The translations under genes were made by a program, and so were the position numbers. The notes below the pieces were generated by a model, which did not search any database, was not told the origin of the DNA, and saw only the letters and a program-made list of their open reading frames with translations. A stretch of 64,000 nt of DNA from Actinostola sp. cb2023 (taxonomy: Eukaryota > Cnidaria > Anthozoa > Actiniaria > Actinostolidae), in the NCBI GenBank assembly GCA_033675265.1, contig JAUJYZ010000446.1:86001-150000 (forward strand). The letters are read 5' to 3'. Shown one piece after another: positions 23,566 through 34,796 of this stretch (the stretch's first letter is position 1; each line of letters starts with the position of its first letter).

Positions 23566-25090
23566 CTACATCATAGAAGATATAATACTGAGACATTGTA
23601 AGTAAATATTTTCACCATTCATTCCATCCTCTTGCAAAGGGTTACACTGATTTTCCAAAAATGCAGTCTGTTCGTTTGAAAGCTGAGTAGATGTCACTGG
23701 AACTACTACTTGATAATCCTCATCTTCTAAAGAAAAAGGTTCTGAGGGATCAAACCCATAAGCATGTGCACTATCAGGATGTAAAACACTTTCAACTCCT
23801 GCATAACCAGACTTCTCATTCTCAAGAATACCACTTGTAAACAACTGAAGTGGAGTTTTATTTCCTTCAGTAGAGAGAGGATGGTTTCCCCATTGGCTTT
23901 GAAATTCCTTTAGACATCTATTAATTCTAGGAATGTATGTAAAATGCAGTGCAAGTAAATGAAATTCATCAAGAGGATCAAGGGCCCCAATTTCTTCTAG
24001 GTGGTTAAATGTTCTGGCAAAGAAACACATTACTCCAGAATATATGTCCCTGTGGGCTCTCTCAACACGAGAATTATGTACAGAGCTACCAGTAATAACA
24101 CTACCCCTACCTGCACCTCTGTGTTCCAACATAAATTGGGCAACTTTAAACTTTTCCATACCGTGGTCACTTCTTACCCTTGAGGGCAATCCATATATGT
24201 TTACCCCATTTACAAATTGTTCCAAGACAGTGTCTGCTGTGTTGTTGTTTGCACAATGTGCATATATTATCAGGCGAGAATATCCATCAACACAAAGATG
24301 TACAATTAATCTCCACCTGATAAGTTTGTGATTACCGTCAATATGCCATAAGGCATTTGGGCATGGAACCTTATATTTCCTCCTATAAATAGCTGCACAC
24401 CACCGTAAAGCTGTACCAACTGGATCAAGCTTATGTAGACATTCCCTTACCCGCCACCTTTGGACCTTAAGTCCCCTGCTTCTTAATGCACCAATAAGTC
24501 ATGCTTGTCCAATATTTGGGGTTAAAGACTGAATTTCTTGAACTACATTCTCTAAGTCATTATCTGAAATATCAGTCCATTCTGATTCCTCATCTGCAGT
24601 CATTCCATAAAGTATTCTTCTTCTCCGTAGAGTACTTTCACTTATACCAATTAAATTTGCAATCTTCACCCAGGGAAAATGCAGTTCTCTTAAAAAAAGG
24701 ATTTGTTCTTTCTCGATTACGTAATGGGGACGTCCAACTGTACCAGCTTTTGCAGTAGGACATATGTAGGCATTTTCACTCATCTCTTGGGAAGTGTTGT
24801 TTCTATGTTGTTGCAGTAAACTATGCAAATTCCGTACGTTAGTTCAGCTCATCAAGTTCTCTGTTATTTTCAATATCGGTAATCACTAACTGCAGGGTAT
24901 CAGCAGCAGCAGAAATTCGATCAATAGCCTGGTCAACAGTCTCCGAAGTTAAGCGATGATGTTGATGTTCTTCTTCCATAGATACTATTGATGACAACAA
25001 ACATTTCAAATGATCAAAGAACAAAAACAGACCATATTCATTTCTTTCTCTTGCTGTAGTGCTTCTTCCATCCATCTCAAAACTAAACAA
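23566..25090 (-). pseudogene. Integrase-core (rve-like) DDE transposase, near-intact
   Basis: The minus-strand frame from about 24834 to 23566 is open except for one TGA at 24499-24501, which interrupts 'NIGQA*LIGALRSRG'. Domain order: an HTH-like segment ('VKIANLIGISESTLRRRRIL'), then the catalytic core with Asp in 'LWHIDGNHKLIRWR', Asp in 'GLPSRVRSDHG' and Glu in 'SVHNSRVERAHRD', spaced as in retroviral-type integrases and the eukaryotic IS3EU group. An upstream part (25090-24839) encodes a helical N terminus with 'HRLTSETVDQAIDRISAAAD' and joins only with a one-base shift. It would cut and join the element ends. Two small lesions separate it from a full-length enzyme of roughly 500 residues. 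Confidence 0.8.
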
Positions 25091-25224
25091 GTTGTTATAG
25101 GGTTTTCTATCAAGCCGAATGAATATGATGAATATTTGGTTTGTTTAGGAGGGAGACTGGGTTCTACTGAGCCTGCAATGCATCATAATTAGCATGCATA
25201 AAATCCAGATATTAGAACAAAATA

Positions 25225-25490
25225 ATTATTCAATGACCATAAAATAATTCAATGACCATAAAAGTAAATTCAATCACCATAAAATAATGCAATGACCATA
25301 AAATAATTCAATGACCATAAAATAAAAGTAAATTCAATCACCATAAAAGTAGATCCAATCACCATAAAAGTTAATTCAATCACCATAAAAGTATATTCAA
25401 TCACCATAAAAGTAAATTCAATCACCATAAAAGTAAATTCAATCACCATAAATTAAATCATGAAAATATTGACGAGATCGGCGCCTCATA
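25225..25490. repeat. Right terminal inverted repeat with iterated motif
   Basis: An inverse array of the left end: 'AATTCAATCACCATAAAAGT' units and 'AATTCAATGACCATAAAAT' variants, about eleven in all, ending 'CGAGATCGGCGCCTCATA'. More units are present here than on the left side, showing expansion after the element formed. Confidence 0.8.
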
Positions 25491-25496
25491 AAAGCG

Positions 25497-26944
25497 CCCT
25501 GGCTCCCGTAGACTTTTTACATGTGCTAACACACCATGTGACAATCAAGTGTCTCAAACATAACGTTCTCACGTGTACGCTATTGAACCATTTTAGAACT
25601 GATAATGCCGAAAGATGGTGGGAAAGACGTGAATGAATGTTGTTTATAAATTGTAGGATTATGATTCCAAGAGTTCATTTAAACTTTTTGCGGCCTTTAT
25701 CATCTTACTGTAAAGTGAAGATACGTGAAGCTTCTTGAGCTTGCATGATGTTTTACTTTACGGTAAGTTTCCAACAGAAATTTAAAAGCACGTAATGTTT
25801 CAGACATTTCAATAATCAAAAGCACCCAATGGTGAACTCGTGGATTTTCGGTACGTGACTGACGAGGAACGCCTTGAAGAAGACATTAGGGCATGTGTGA
25901 GCATGGAACCAGCACATGTCTTTGCAGTTATCTTTCGTGATCAATGCTGTATGTTTTATATTTCCCTCTCTGAACTACAAATATAGATTGATAGTTATTT
26001 GAGGGTTGAGGCGTATTTTGTGGGTTTCCGGGATCAGCTGGATTTCGAGTTGTTTTCGCCTGAATTCTGAAAGAGACATACAGTACCGCCTAAAAATATT
26101 GCAACAGCCAAGAACCGCAATTGCGCAAAAAGAAACTGCAAAACAAAATGGCGTCCAAACTCATTAAAAACTGAACACCGCAAATTGCGCTTTCTTTTAG
26201 AAGTCTTTTTGCGCTTTCATTGTTCGTGTGCGAGTTGCGTGAATTGCGAATAAATTATCTTTGCATTTTTAGTCGATCTACGATCTTAGTTACATGTAGA
26301 CTTTCAATCATTTCAACAATAACAACCAAACAACTCCTCGTAGTAATGCTCAGAAACTCATGCAATTCCCGGTATAGTCGTAGGCTGAGGATAAAATATT
26401 GCAACTTCTAAAATAGATTTTGTAATGACTGTGAAAAACATACGCATGACTTGCCGTGACCGTGCAGGTTTTTTTCCACAGGATTCGAGTCCGTCCATTT
26501 ACTCGCCCAAAGTAACAAGCTGTTACTAGTAGATCGGTCAACGATTACTAAATCAGCTAGAAACCTCAAACTTTCCATCTCTAAAACACAACGCTGTGAT
26601 TTACGAAAACACAAATGCAGTGATTTACGATGTTGGTGAATTGTAGACAGTTTGATTGACACATGGTGTGTTGAACCCGTGAGAATGTACGGGAAGCTTG
26701 GGAACTTTATAAAAACTAGTCAGATAAACTCTGAAATGTGACAAAATGTATTTCAAAAAGAACTTTTACAATAGATACGGTTACTTTTGCTCATTTGGTA
26801 AATCAAAACGACCAGAGAGTGACTCATCAAACTATCAAACATAACCAAGCTCAAGGTGTGAAATGTTTGTTTACGATTACGAAGTGAGTTCTTGAGAATA
26901 TTATTATTCACATAAACGACTTGTTTGATCCTAAATCTTTTTGC
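25497..26944. other. Intergenic, no gene seen
   Basis: AT-rich with no supported coding region. A patch near 26100-26250 has several 'GCGCAAAAAG/AATTGCGC' words related to the cluster at 29880-30090. Confidence 0.4.
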
Positions 26945-29096
26945 TCAAAGAAGTCCTGAGAAGGTGAGAGCTATTGTAGATGCACCAGTACCTACCTGTA
27001 TCTCAGAGCTGAGGTCCTTCCTTGGCATGCTGCAGTACTATGGCAAGTTTCTCGCTAATCTGTCAACAATGCTTCAGCCATTGAACAACCTATTGCGAGA
27101 AAGGGTACCCTGGTTATGGAAACCTGAATGTCAGCAAGCCTTCAACGGTGCCAAAGAGCAGCTACTCTCTTCAAAAGTATTGACGCACTATGATGTCAAC
27201 CTACCACTTGTTCTGGCGTGCGACGCCTCGTCATATGGCATTGGTGCAGTCATCTCCCACGTGATGGAGAATGGTGAGGAACGACCAATAGCCTTTGCTT
27301 CCAGGACCTTGTCCTCAAGTGAAAAGAACTATGGACAGATAGAGAAAGAAGCTCTGTCTCTTGTCTACGGAGTTAAGAAATTCCACCAATACTTGTATGG
27401 CAGGAAATTCATCATGGAAACGGATCACAAGCCCCTACTCACTATTCTGGGACCCAAGAATACTGTCCCTACACTAGCTGCCGCTCGTCTACAAAGGTGG
27501 GCCTTAATCTTGTCATCATATCAGTATGATGTAAAGTTTAGAAATACTGAAGCACATGCTAACGCTGATGCATTATCTAGACTGCCTGTAGATCATGCTG
27601 AAACATCTCAGGAGAGTGAGATCTTTCACTTCAACTATGTGAATGATCTTACTGAACTGCCAGAGACATTTCGTATGCTACACGAAAGGATCCGGTCCTG
27701 TCACGAGTGTTGCAGTTTGTCAAAAATGGATGGCCTGACAAGGTAAATGATGACAGCTTGCTGCCTTTCTTTCATCGACGTTTAGAATTGTCTGTTGAGC
27801 AGGACTGTCTGTTGTGGGGTCTGCATGTTATCATCCCCGAGGCATACAGATCAGTTATTCTTTGCAGTCTGCATGAAGACCACCCTGGCATCTGCCGAAT
27901 GAAAGCCCTTGCACGGAGCTACCTTTGGTGGCCAAAGTTGGGCTCTGCCATTGAAGAGATGGTACGTAATTGCAGAGCCTGTCAATCAGTACGCAAGGAA
28001 CCCGTAACTGCTCCACTCATCCCTTGGAAGTGGCCAACCAGAGTTTGGCAGATAATACATGTAGATTATGCTGAGTTTGAAGGGGTCTAATATTTGGTTG
28101 TAGTGTATGCTCACTCCAAGTGGCCTGAAGTTTTTGCAACAAGCTCGACTACTGCTACTATAACTATAGATTTACTGAGTGTGCTGTTTGCAGCCTACGG
28201 CCTTCCTGAAGAATTAGTGTCGGACAACGGCCCTCAATTCACTTCTGAAGAATTTGGTAACTTCATGAAGCGGAATGGAATCACCCACACCCGCACACCT
28301 CCATACCATCCAGCTTCAAATGGACCAGCTGAAAGATACGTTCAAACTCTGAAACATGCCTTGAAAACCAGTCAAGTTGACAAGGGCCAAACAACTCAGC
28401 AGCAGCGCCTCTCAAGTTTCCTGTTCTCTTACCGGAATACTCCCCACACTGTCACTGACCAAACGCCTGCGGAACTATTCCTGAAACGCAAGCCGCGAAC
28501 CCGACTTTCGCTCCTGCAGCCTAACTTAGCTCAACATGTTGAGGAAAAGCAACAGGTGGAGAAGGAACAGCATGATCAAGGTAGGACCAAAACTAGAGAG
28601 TTTGTGCCTGGAGACCATGTGTTGGTCCGAAACTTCCGTGGGAAGAATAAGTGGAACCATGGAACTGTCATTCTCCGAATTGGTCCACTTGCTTACCAAG
28701 TCAAAGTTGGAGACCGCATGTGTCATGCTCATGTGGACCATCTGCTTCCTGCAGGAGAACAAGTTTCTGGATGCCCTACAGATAACTTAGCAGTAGAAGA
28801 AGTGACGGTGTCACCATTTCAAAACCCATTCCCACTTCCCAGTCACCTTGCTACCAGTGGAAGTACTTGTGAAGAAACTAGTCTATCAGTACCTACAAGA
28901 GAATCACAGGAACAAGAACGCCCTGCAGTTGTACCTGTTAGTGCTGCTACTACCCCAGAGAGACGATACCCCAAGCGTCGGATCAAATCTCCAGAACGTT
29001 TGAACTTGTGAACTGTCACAGTGCTAGAACACTGAACTGTTATAAGACTGTATGTGTAAATGTAGTACTTACCCATTGTTTTAAGGGGAAAGGAGA
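26945..29096 (+). pseudogene. Ty3/Gypsy retrotransposon pol, 5'-truncated
   Basis: It starts inside the reverse transcriptase ('LRSFLGMLQYYGKFL'), then RNase H with 'LACDASSYGIGAVISH', 'METDHKPLLTIL' and 'NADALSRLP'. A frame change near 27690 leads to the integrase zinc finger (H-H-C-C: 'LHEDHPGICRMKALARSYLW' ... 'CRACQ'). The integrase core keeps Asp in 'IIHVDYAEFEG', Asp in 'LVSDNGPQF' and Glu in 'NGPAERYVQ', followed by a C-terminal domain 'HRY-like basic tail' ending at 29011. A stop at 28088 splits the core. Gag, protease and most of the reverse transcriptase are missing, so the copy is dead. It ends in a polypurine tract AAGGGGAAAGGAGA (29083-29096) just ahead of an LTR. Confidence 0.9.
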
Positions 29097-29256
29097 TGTA
29101 ATAATTGGGTTACCTGTGTACCTTTCCTTATATGGCAGACCGCATGGTCTGGTAGCTTTGCTCTTGTCGAGTGGAATAAAAGGCGACCAAGTTGAGTCAG
29201 TTAGCTGGTGTCATTGTATTGTCATTTCTATTAGTACTAAGGCTTAGAATATTACG
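29097..29256 (+). repeat. 3' LTR of the Gypsy element
   Basis: It begins TGTAATAATTGGG directly after the polypurine tract and ends at about 'ATTACG', an imperfect inverse of the start (TGTAAT/ATTACA). It contains an AATAAA at about 29176 that would serve as polyadenylation signal. The 5' LTR is not in the window. The right edge is inferred from the terminal inverse and may be off by a few bases. Confidence 0.65.
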
Positions 29257-29845
29257 CTTATCGTCTTTGACCACACACTGAATACTCTGACGAGTAAATA
29301 GTGCAAGATTTCCTTAGAAAAATTCCATATGAACCGCCTTCCATCGTCTCTTGGGAAGCCATTTTGGAAATCTGAAGCCTCGTGTCTAGTTCCCAGTCCC
29401 ATGCGGCTCAAAAGTTTACAATTTGCTCCCGAGTGAGTGAGTCAGTGACACTTCCGGTTCAAAAGTCCCATCCCAATAACTCGTGGATGCTTCGCAATCC
29501 ATGAGTTAAAAACGGCACAATCTGATAAAAATAATAGCTAAGTTGATTCAACATCGTTCATGTATTTCTAGACATACGCAGTTTCTTTCGGGAATGCAAA
29601 TTAACGGCTGTGAGTAAAAGTCAGTCAAGCCTGTATTGAGGTAAAAAGTTGAGTGTAGTGAGTGTATACACGCAGACTACAGTCGGACTACACAAACTCT
29701 TTTGAGAACTCATTGAGAACTGTTTTGAGACCTTTACATCGAGATAACTATTCCTTCATCATTACAAATTATATCACCATATTATATTATAGGCAAGACA
29801 AGTGATCGTAAAGAATATGATGACTACATTTGCATGTTGTGTTAT
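29257..29845. other. Intergenic, no gene seen
   Basis: No coding or repeat structure supported. Confidence 0.4.
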
Positions 29846-30095
29846 GAAGATCGAATCGCAATATAACGATCGATCGAATCGCAATATAACGATCGTTAAC
29901 AGCAATTGCCCCTAACCGCTATTCCATTTAGACCAAACGCAATTGTGTTTGGCCTAACCACAATTTTGTTTAGCAACAATTGAGGCGTAATTGCGGCTGT
30001 GGCGACCAAATGCAATTGCGGTTGTTCAAGGTGCAATTGCGTTTGGGGTACCGCAATTGCGGTAATGCTAACGCAAGCGCAATTGCGCTGCAAAG
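29846..30095. repeat. 26-bp duplication and cluster of (G)CAATTG(C) palindromes
   Basis: 'GATCGAATCGCAATATAACG' occurs twice in tandem at 29850-29895. About ten CAATTG or GCAATTGC-related words follow in 200 bp, some extended to 'ACCGCAATTGCGGT'. It may be a decayed palindromic MITE; no open frame is convincing. Confidence 0.6.
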
Positions 30096-30499
30096 TGGGG
30101 GAAACTTTTGGGCTGTACTGTATATTCTCTCAAATTCGACGTTTACGCGATAGGTTATAATACTACAAATTGAAAGTGCCTGTCAATTAGGAATTGGAGA
30201 ACCGTGACCGACAGTGTCGCTTTACTGCAATTTTCAAAATCATGCCAAATTAAGACAGCCAAACAGTCGGCTGCAATTTGTTGATTTCGCTTCCGTCAAT
30301 CAAAATTAAAAATCAAAATTATGAAGAAATACAGAATAGAAATATGATCTGAGCTATAATATATTATCTAAAGATCATATTGCATCATTTGGTAGGTATT
30401 TACTTTGAGATCAATGTTTATCATTTTGATCATAATTGACGGAAGCCAAATCGGCAAAAACCAGCAGACTTTTGGATGTCTGAGTTTGCATGATTTTGA

Positions 30500-32110
30500 A
30501 ATTTGCAGTAATATTCACATGCCCAGGCTAGAGAAATAGAGCTAGTTTGACATCACAGCACTAACTATAATCGCCTACCATTTCTAAATAAAGATAGAAT
30601 ACTTTGAATCGAGTACGATTGTTTTTGGGGGGATAAATTTCCGAAAATTGAAAACTGCCGGTCATTTAGGAATTGGAGAAGCGAGACCGTCATATCGATT
30701 GAGTCGTAATTTTTTCTAAGTGTCGCTTATTTAAGGCGCTGCTACACGTAGCATTTTCTCTTGCAACTCGTCTCGCGAAATTTTTTGTTGCAGGTTGCAG
30801 GACACCATGTCACATGTTCAATTTCCATTGCAACTTGTCTCGCGCACAAACAAACTTCAAGTTGCACGCGTAATCGTGAAACCGTCATTTCCACTCTTTT
30901 CTGGGAAAATATCGTAAACTTTTGTCCTCGTCTGCCATGTTTACCGAAAATAATTGTGTTTTGTTCTGTTTTTATTATGTTGTAAGTTCTCGATTTCTCA
31001 GTGATCGACACGTTCTCTCTAGTTGTGGCGCGAGACAAGTTGCATGGACTCATGTTGCACGTAAATTTTTACAAAAATTGTTGCAGAAAGTAGAAGCTAG
31101 TTCAACTTTTCGTGCAACAAAAAAACTAAAAAAACTAGTCGCGCGAGGATGTTACACGTAAAAAAAGCTCTTGCAACCTGCAACAAATTTTTTCGTGAGA
31201 CGAGTTGCACGAGAAAATGTTATGTGTAACAGCGCCTTTACGCATTTGCATAGTATGCCCAGGCTAGAGAAATAGAGCTAGTTCGACATCACAGCGCTAA
31301 CAATAATCGCCTACCATTTCTAAATAAAGATAGAATACTTTGAATCGAGTACGACTGTTTTTCTTGGGATAAATTTCCGAAAATTGAAAACTGCCGGTCA
31401 TTTAGGAATTGGAGAAGCGTGACCGGCAGATCGATCGAGTCGCTTATTTACGCGCTTGCAGTTGCATAGTACAATGTATGCCCAGGCTAGAGAAATAGAG
31501 CTAGTTCGACATCACAGCGCTAACAATAATTGCCTACCATTTCTAAATAACGATAGAATACTTTGAATCGAGTACGACTGTTTTTCTTGGGGGGATAAAA
31601 TTCCGAAAATTGAAAACTGCTGGTCATTTAGGAATTGGAGAAGCGAGACCGTTAGATCGATTGAGTCGTAATTTTTTAACGCGTTTGCATAGTATGCCCA
31701 TGCAGGCTAGAGAAATAGAGCTAGTTCGACATCACAGCGCTAACTATAATCGCCTACCATTTCTAAATAACGATAGAATACTTTGAATCGAGTACAACTG
31801 TTTTTCTTGGGGGGATAACATTCCGAAAATTGAAAACTGCTGGTCATTTAGGAATTGGAGAAGCGGGACCGGCAGATCGATCGATGTGTCGCTTATTTAC
31901 GCGTTTGCATAGTATGCCCATGCAGGCTAGAGAAATAGAGCTAGTTCGACATCACAGCGCTAACTATAATCGCCTACCATTTCTAAATAAAGATAGAATA
32001 CTTTGAATCCAGTACGACTGTTTTTTTTATTGGAGAAATTTCCGAAAATGTTCGACTGCCGGTCAAATAGTATTTTGAGGTCACTGACCGGCTGCCGGTC
32101 AAGCCACAGC
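30500..32110. repeat. Tandem repeat, ~220-bp unit, five copies
   Basis: Units start near 30521, 31257, 31480, 31696 and 31916 with 'GCCCAGGCTAGAGAAATAGA' or a close variant and share 'CGCCTACCATTTCTAAATAA', 'ACTTTGAATCGAGTACGACT' and 'TTAGGAATTGGAGAAGCG'. Spacing is 216-223 bp, except the first pair, which is about 229 bp after subtracting an inserted 504-bp element. Each unit contains the inverted pair CTGCCGGTCA / TGACCGGCAG. A diverged edge copy starts around 30165. Confidence 0.85.
30734..31237. mobile_element. Harbinger-type MITE inserted in the tandem repeat
   Basis: A 504-bp element. It has imperfect ~70-bp termini: 'AGGCGCTGCTACACGTAGCA' at the left, and at the right the inverse of 'AGGCGCTGTTACACATAACA'. 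TTA is duplicated on both sides (30731-30733, 31238-31240). The surrounding tandem unit ('CTTATTTACGC') is restored exactly when the element and one TTA are removed. No coding capacity. Confidence 0.9.
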
Positions 32111-33599
32111 GATCAATCAATAATGAGTTTGTTTTGATCAGATCTTTACGGCTTTGGACTTTGGTGATGTAAATTATGTCGAAAAGCGAGTACTAAAACA
32201 TCTTTTTGAAGCCTTATATGACTACTGTACCTTACTAATGTCAGAACAAGGACACGGTGAAAGTGCTGGAGGTATAAACTAACAAACTGATTGTATGAAA
32301 TCGACTGCATTCTCTAGTCACGAACCGCTGATCAGCGAATTGTTTGTCAAATGTTTCATAAAACATGGTTTAATCGTTTGGAAACCTTGTAAAACATTAC
32401 ACCTTGTTTTGAAAAACAATCTTTTAGAATGTTGTACACTAGATTTGAAGAGAAGACGTCAAATCACATTGTGAAAATACGCTTGGCAGTTTGGGCGCCA
32501 TGTTGATTTGTAAAACTTCGTTTGTGTTTGGACGCTCTTACCGACTCAATATCAAACATTTATCCAACCATAACAACACTAAAACAATAACTAACATTTA
32601 CTAACCTCCATATTCAAGAGAAAGACACAGGAATCTCTTTCAGAGTGGGCTAAAGCATTCGACCCTGAATGACACAAACGCCACGTTGAATTTTCTCGCA
32701 TCACCAAACGTGCAGGCTTCGTATTTTCAGAGCAGCCTGGGAACTAGTAGTCGGCTTTCAGTCGGCTGTAGTCGTTTAGTGTTCGGTCTACTTTCGGTTT
32801 GTCTCGGATTTGGTAGCATGGATGAAGGTAATCAAATGGTGACGGGGGGGGGGGGCTCCCTAAAGTGGTATGGGATGCTGGGCGAAAATTTTAAAATAAT
32901 AATTATTATTATTATAAGCGCAGCATCCAAAACCCCAAAATTTAATAGGTGCTGCGGCGATTAAACGAGTAAATACGGTATCAAGCTTTAATTTTAATCA
33001 AATATTTGCAGGAGCCAATTCCTGACATTTGGCGATATTTGTCACTATAGATAAACGAACCTACCTCTCAACTTCATCAGGGGAAGGTTCATGAGTCGAG
33101 GCAATGGTTGTTGATAATGATTCACAAAAGCAAGATTATTAAATTGGTCACTCATCACGCTATGTCATCCACCGATTTTAACAGATCTACAGATCTTGCC
33201 ATCACTAAACCTAAGTTTCTCAATTTAAAGCATACCGCTTACAGTACCCATGAGTAAACTTAGAGGGACGGCTGACATTCCTGCTCATTCAGGGGCTTCA
33301 GGGGTACGTCGTCATGCCATGTAAAATACTTGGGGGTTAATAGCCGGGTTAATAGTCATGACACTCAGGTATATAGCACTTTAAAAAATAAACCCATGCA
33401 CTTCTTAAATCAGAAAAGCAATCAAAATAAAGCGATCGAGAGCACATACCTGTCTGGCATCGACGAGCAGCATGTCAAAGAACGCCAAGAACGACCTCGT
33501 GTTTGCAGAGTAAAAAAATCCGATGGTAACCAGGGTACACATTAACTGAACAGTGAAAAAATTGAAGGATCGGGGGAGGGGTAGGGATTGGTATATTCG
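32111..33599. other. Intergenic, no gene seen
   Basis: A G10 run and the phrase 'TGGGATGCTGGGCGAAAAT' at 32845-32890 belong to the coral-type 'GGGATGCTCG' repeat group. Otherwise nothing is supported. Confidence 0.4.
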
Positions 33600-33705
33600 T
33601 GTTTAGCTTTCCGCGTTTTACCGACTTTCCGCTTTCCGCGTTTTACCGGCTTTCCGCTTTCCGCGTTTTACCGACTTTCCGCTTTCCGCCTTTCCGTTTC
33701 CGCAG
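33600..33705. repeat. Minisatellite, 'GCTTTCCGCGTTTTACCG' units
   Basis: About three copies of a ~35-bp unit built from 'CTTTCCGCGTTTTACCGACT', with a shorter variant at the right end. Confidence 0.8.
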
Positions 33706-33744
33706 ACCCCTGTCATTATCTTGTCTCGGGGATCTTAATTACTG

Positions 33745-33910
33745 ACAACTGACACTCTAAACTGAGGTACCGGCTTTTTGGTCCTTTCAGATTTGTGACA
33801 CCCTAAGAGGCCGTACCAAATCGCGGATCTGGACCCCTAAAAGGTACGACGAGCATCCCAACCACTTTATATATGGGAGTCCCCAAATAAAGTTTATTGT
33901 ATTGTATTGT
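33745..33910. repeat. Fragment of the 'ACGACGAGCATCCC' dispersed repeat
   Basis: It contains 'GACCCCTAAAAGGTACGACG' and 'AGCATCCCAACCACTTTATA', matching the repeat at 35703-36075. It ends near (TATTG)n at 33898-33912. Confidence 0.55.
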
Positions 33911-34152
33911 TGTAACCTTAACCTGAGTATCAGGCATTTTTGGCGGAAGAAGAGAGAAAAAGAAAGGGGGAAGTTTTCTGACCTTGGCATAAGAGCTCTC
34001 ACGGCATATGTGTACGTGTCACGTTCCGGTAGAACTACCAATCAAAACTCGACAAATCTGCAACTAGGTAAGCATTTGTAACGTACCTTCAAATATATGG
34101 AGAGAGCGTTACGTGACGACACTAAACACGGCTGCGAGGGAGACTACTTCAA

Positions 34153-34593
34153 ATGGCGTCCTTTGAATACTACTTTGGCTATGGCTGCAATCTCAGCTTA
34201 TCGAAGATCAAAGAGATTGGGGCAAAATTAGCGTCAGAGTCTCGTGAACCGGGAGTACTAGATGGCTATCGCATAATGTTTAACGCTGGAGACGGTTGGG
34301 GTAACATCGTTCCAGATCCACAGCATAAAGTATACGGGGCACTGTATCAATTTGTACCAAGTACCGTGGATATCTTGGATAGGAAGCACCCAGGATATCG
34401 ACGTGAAAGTATGAAGATCGTTAAAACTACTGATGGTACAATGGTAAATGCTATAGTGTACATGGCGAATAACGAGATCATCAAACAAGGCATAAAGCCA
34501 AGCCCTGAATATTTCGCTGAAGTTATGAAGGGAGTAGATATTGTGCCAGCTGATTATTGTGAATTTCTGAAAACTCTTGATCCTAGTGAATGA
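34153..34593 (+). CDS. Gamma-glutamylcyclotransferase-like (AIG2/GGCT fold) protein
   Basis: An intronless 146-residue frame from an ATG (34153) to TGA. The GGCT-like fold is indicated by the N-terminal strand-loop 'YFGYGCNLS' (usual YxYGSNM/L), 'LDGYRIMFN', 'VYGALYQF' and 'ILDRKHPGYRRESMKI', in the family order and at normal length. Enzymes of this fold release 5-oxoproline from gamma-glutamyl amines or dipeptides, using a glutamate three residues after the Asp of the 'LDxxE' motif. Here that position is His79, and the Ser of YGSN is Cys11. Catalysis is therefore doubtful unless another residue substitutes; a binding or altered-substrate role is possible. No targeting signal is seen, so it is probably cytosolic. 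The gene stands alone between repeats. Confidence 0.75.
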   Translation: MASFEYYFGYGCNLSLSKIKEIGAKLASESREPGVLDGYRIMFNAGDGWGNIVPDPQHKVYGALYQFVPSTVDILDRKHPGYRRESMKIVKTTDGTMVNAIVYMANNEIIKQGIKPSPEYFAEVMKGVDIVPADYCEFLKTLDPSE

Positions 34594-34796
34594 GGAACGT
34601 ACAACTCATATTTGTTTCAATGTTGTTTCATTTTTGACTCAAAAGAACACTCCATTTAATGTCATTAATCACAGTCGGCATTGAGCCGGCACGGCATGGT
34701 CACGGCATAATAATGGTCACGGCATCTGGTCTATCAGGCTTTCATTATGACGCAAGTATATAAAATGATAGTGAAAACATATGATCCTTGTTGTCA

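Larger units (their letters stand above)
20402..25490. mobile_element. DNA transposon with integrase-type transposase and HECT gene (IS3EU-like)
   Basis: A complete 5089-bp element. Its ends are inverted and begin 'TATGAGGCGCCGATCTCGTC'; they match over at least 55 bp with few differences, then both continue into arrays of the ~21-bp motif 'TTTTATGGTGATTGAATTTA'. The 6-bp sequence AAAGCG is directly repeated outside the ends (20396-20401 and 25491-25496), a clear target-site duplication. Inside, a HECT-domain gene on the plus strand and an integrase-core transposase gene on the minus strand face each other tail to tail. The 6-bp duplication, TA-starting termini and rve-like transposase fit the IS3EU superfamily as I remember it. 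Both genes carry a few disabling changes, so this copy is probably no longer autonomous. Confidence 0.85.

Noticed and set aside
28526..28790. Short frames overlapping the Gypsy integrase
   Set aside because: Shadows of the pol reading frame.
32686..32964. 92-codon frame with poly-Ile
   Set aside because: Crosses a G-run, an ATT microsatellite and a dispersed repeat; not protein-like.
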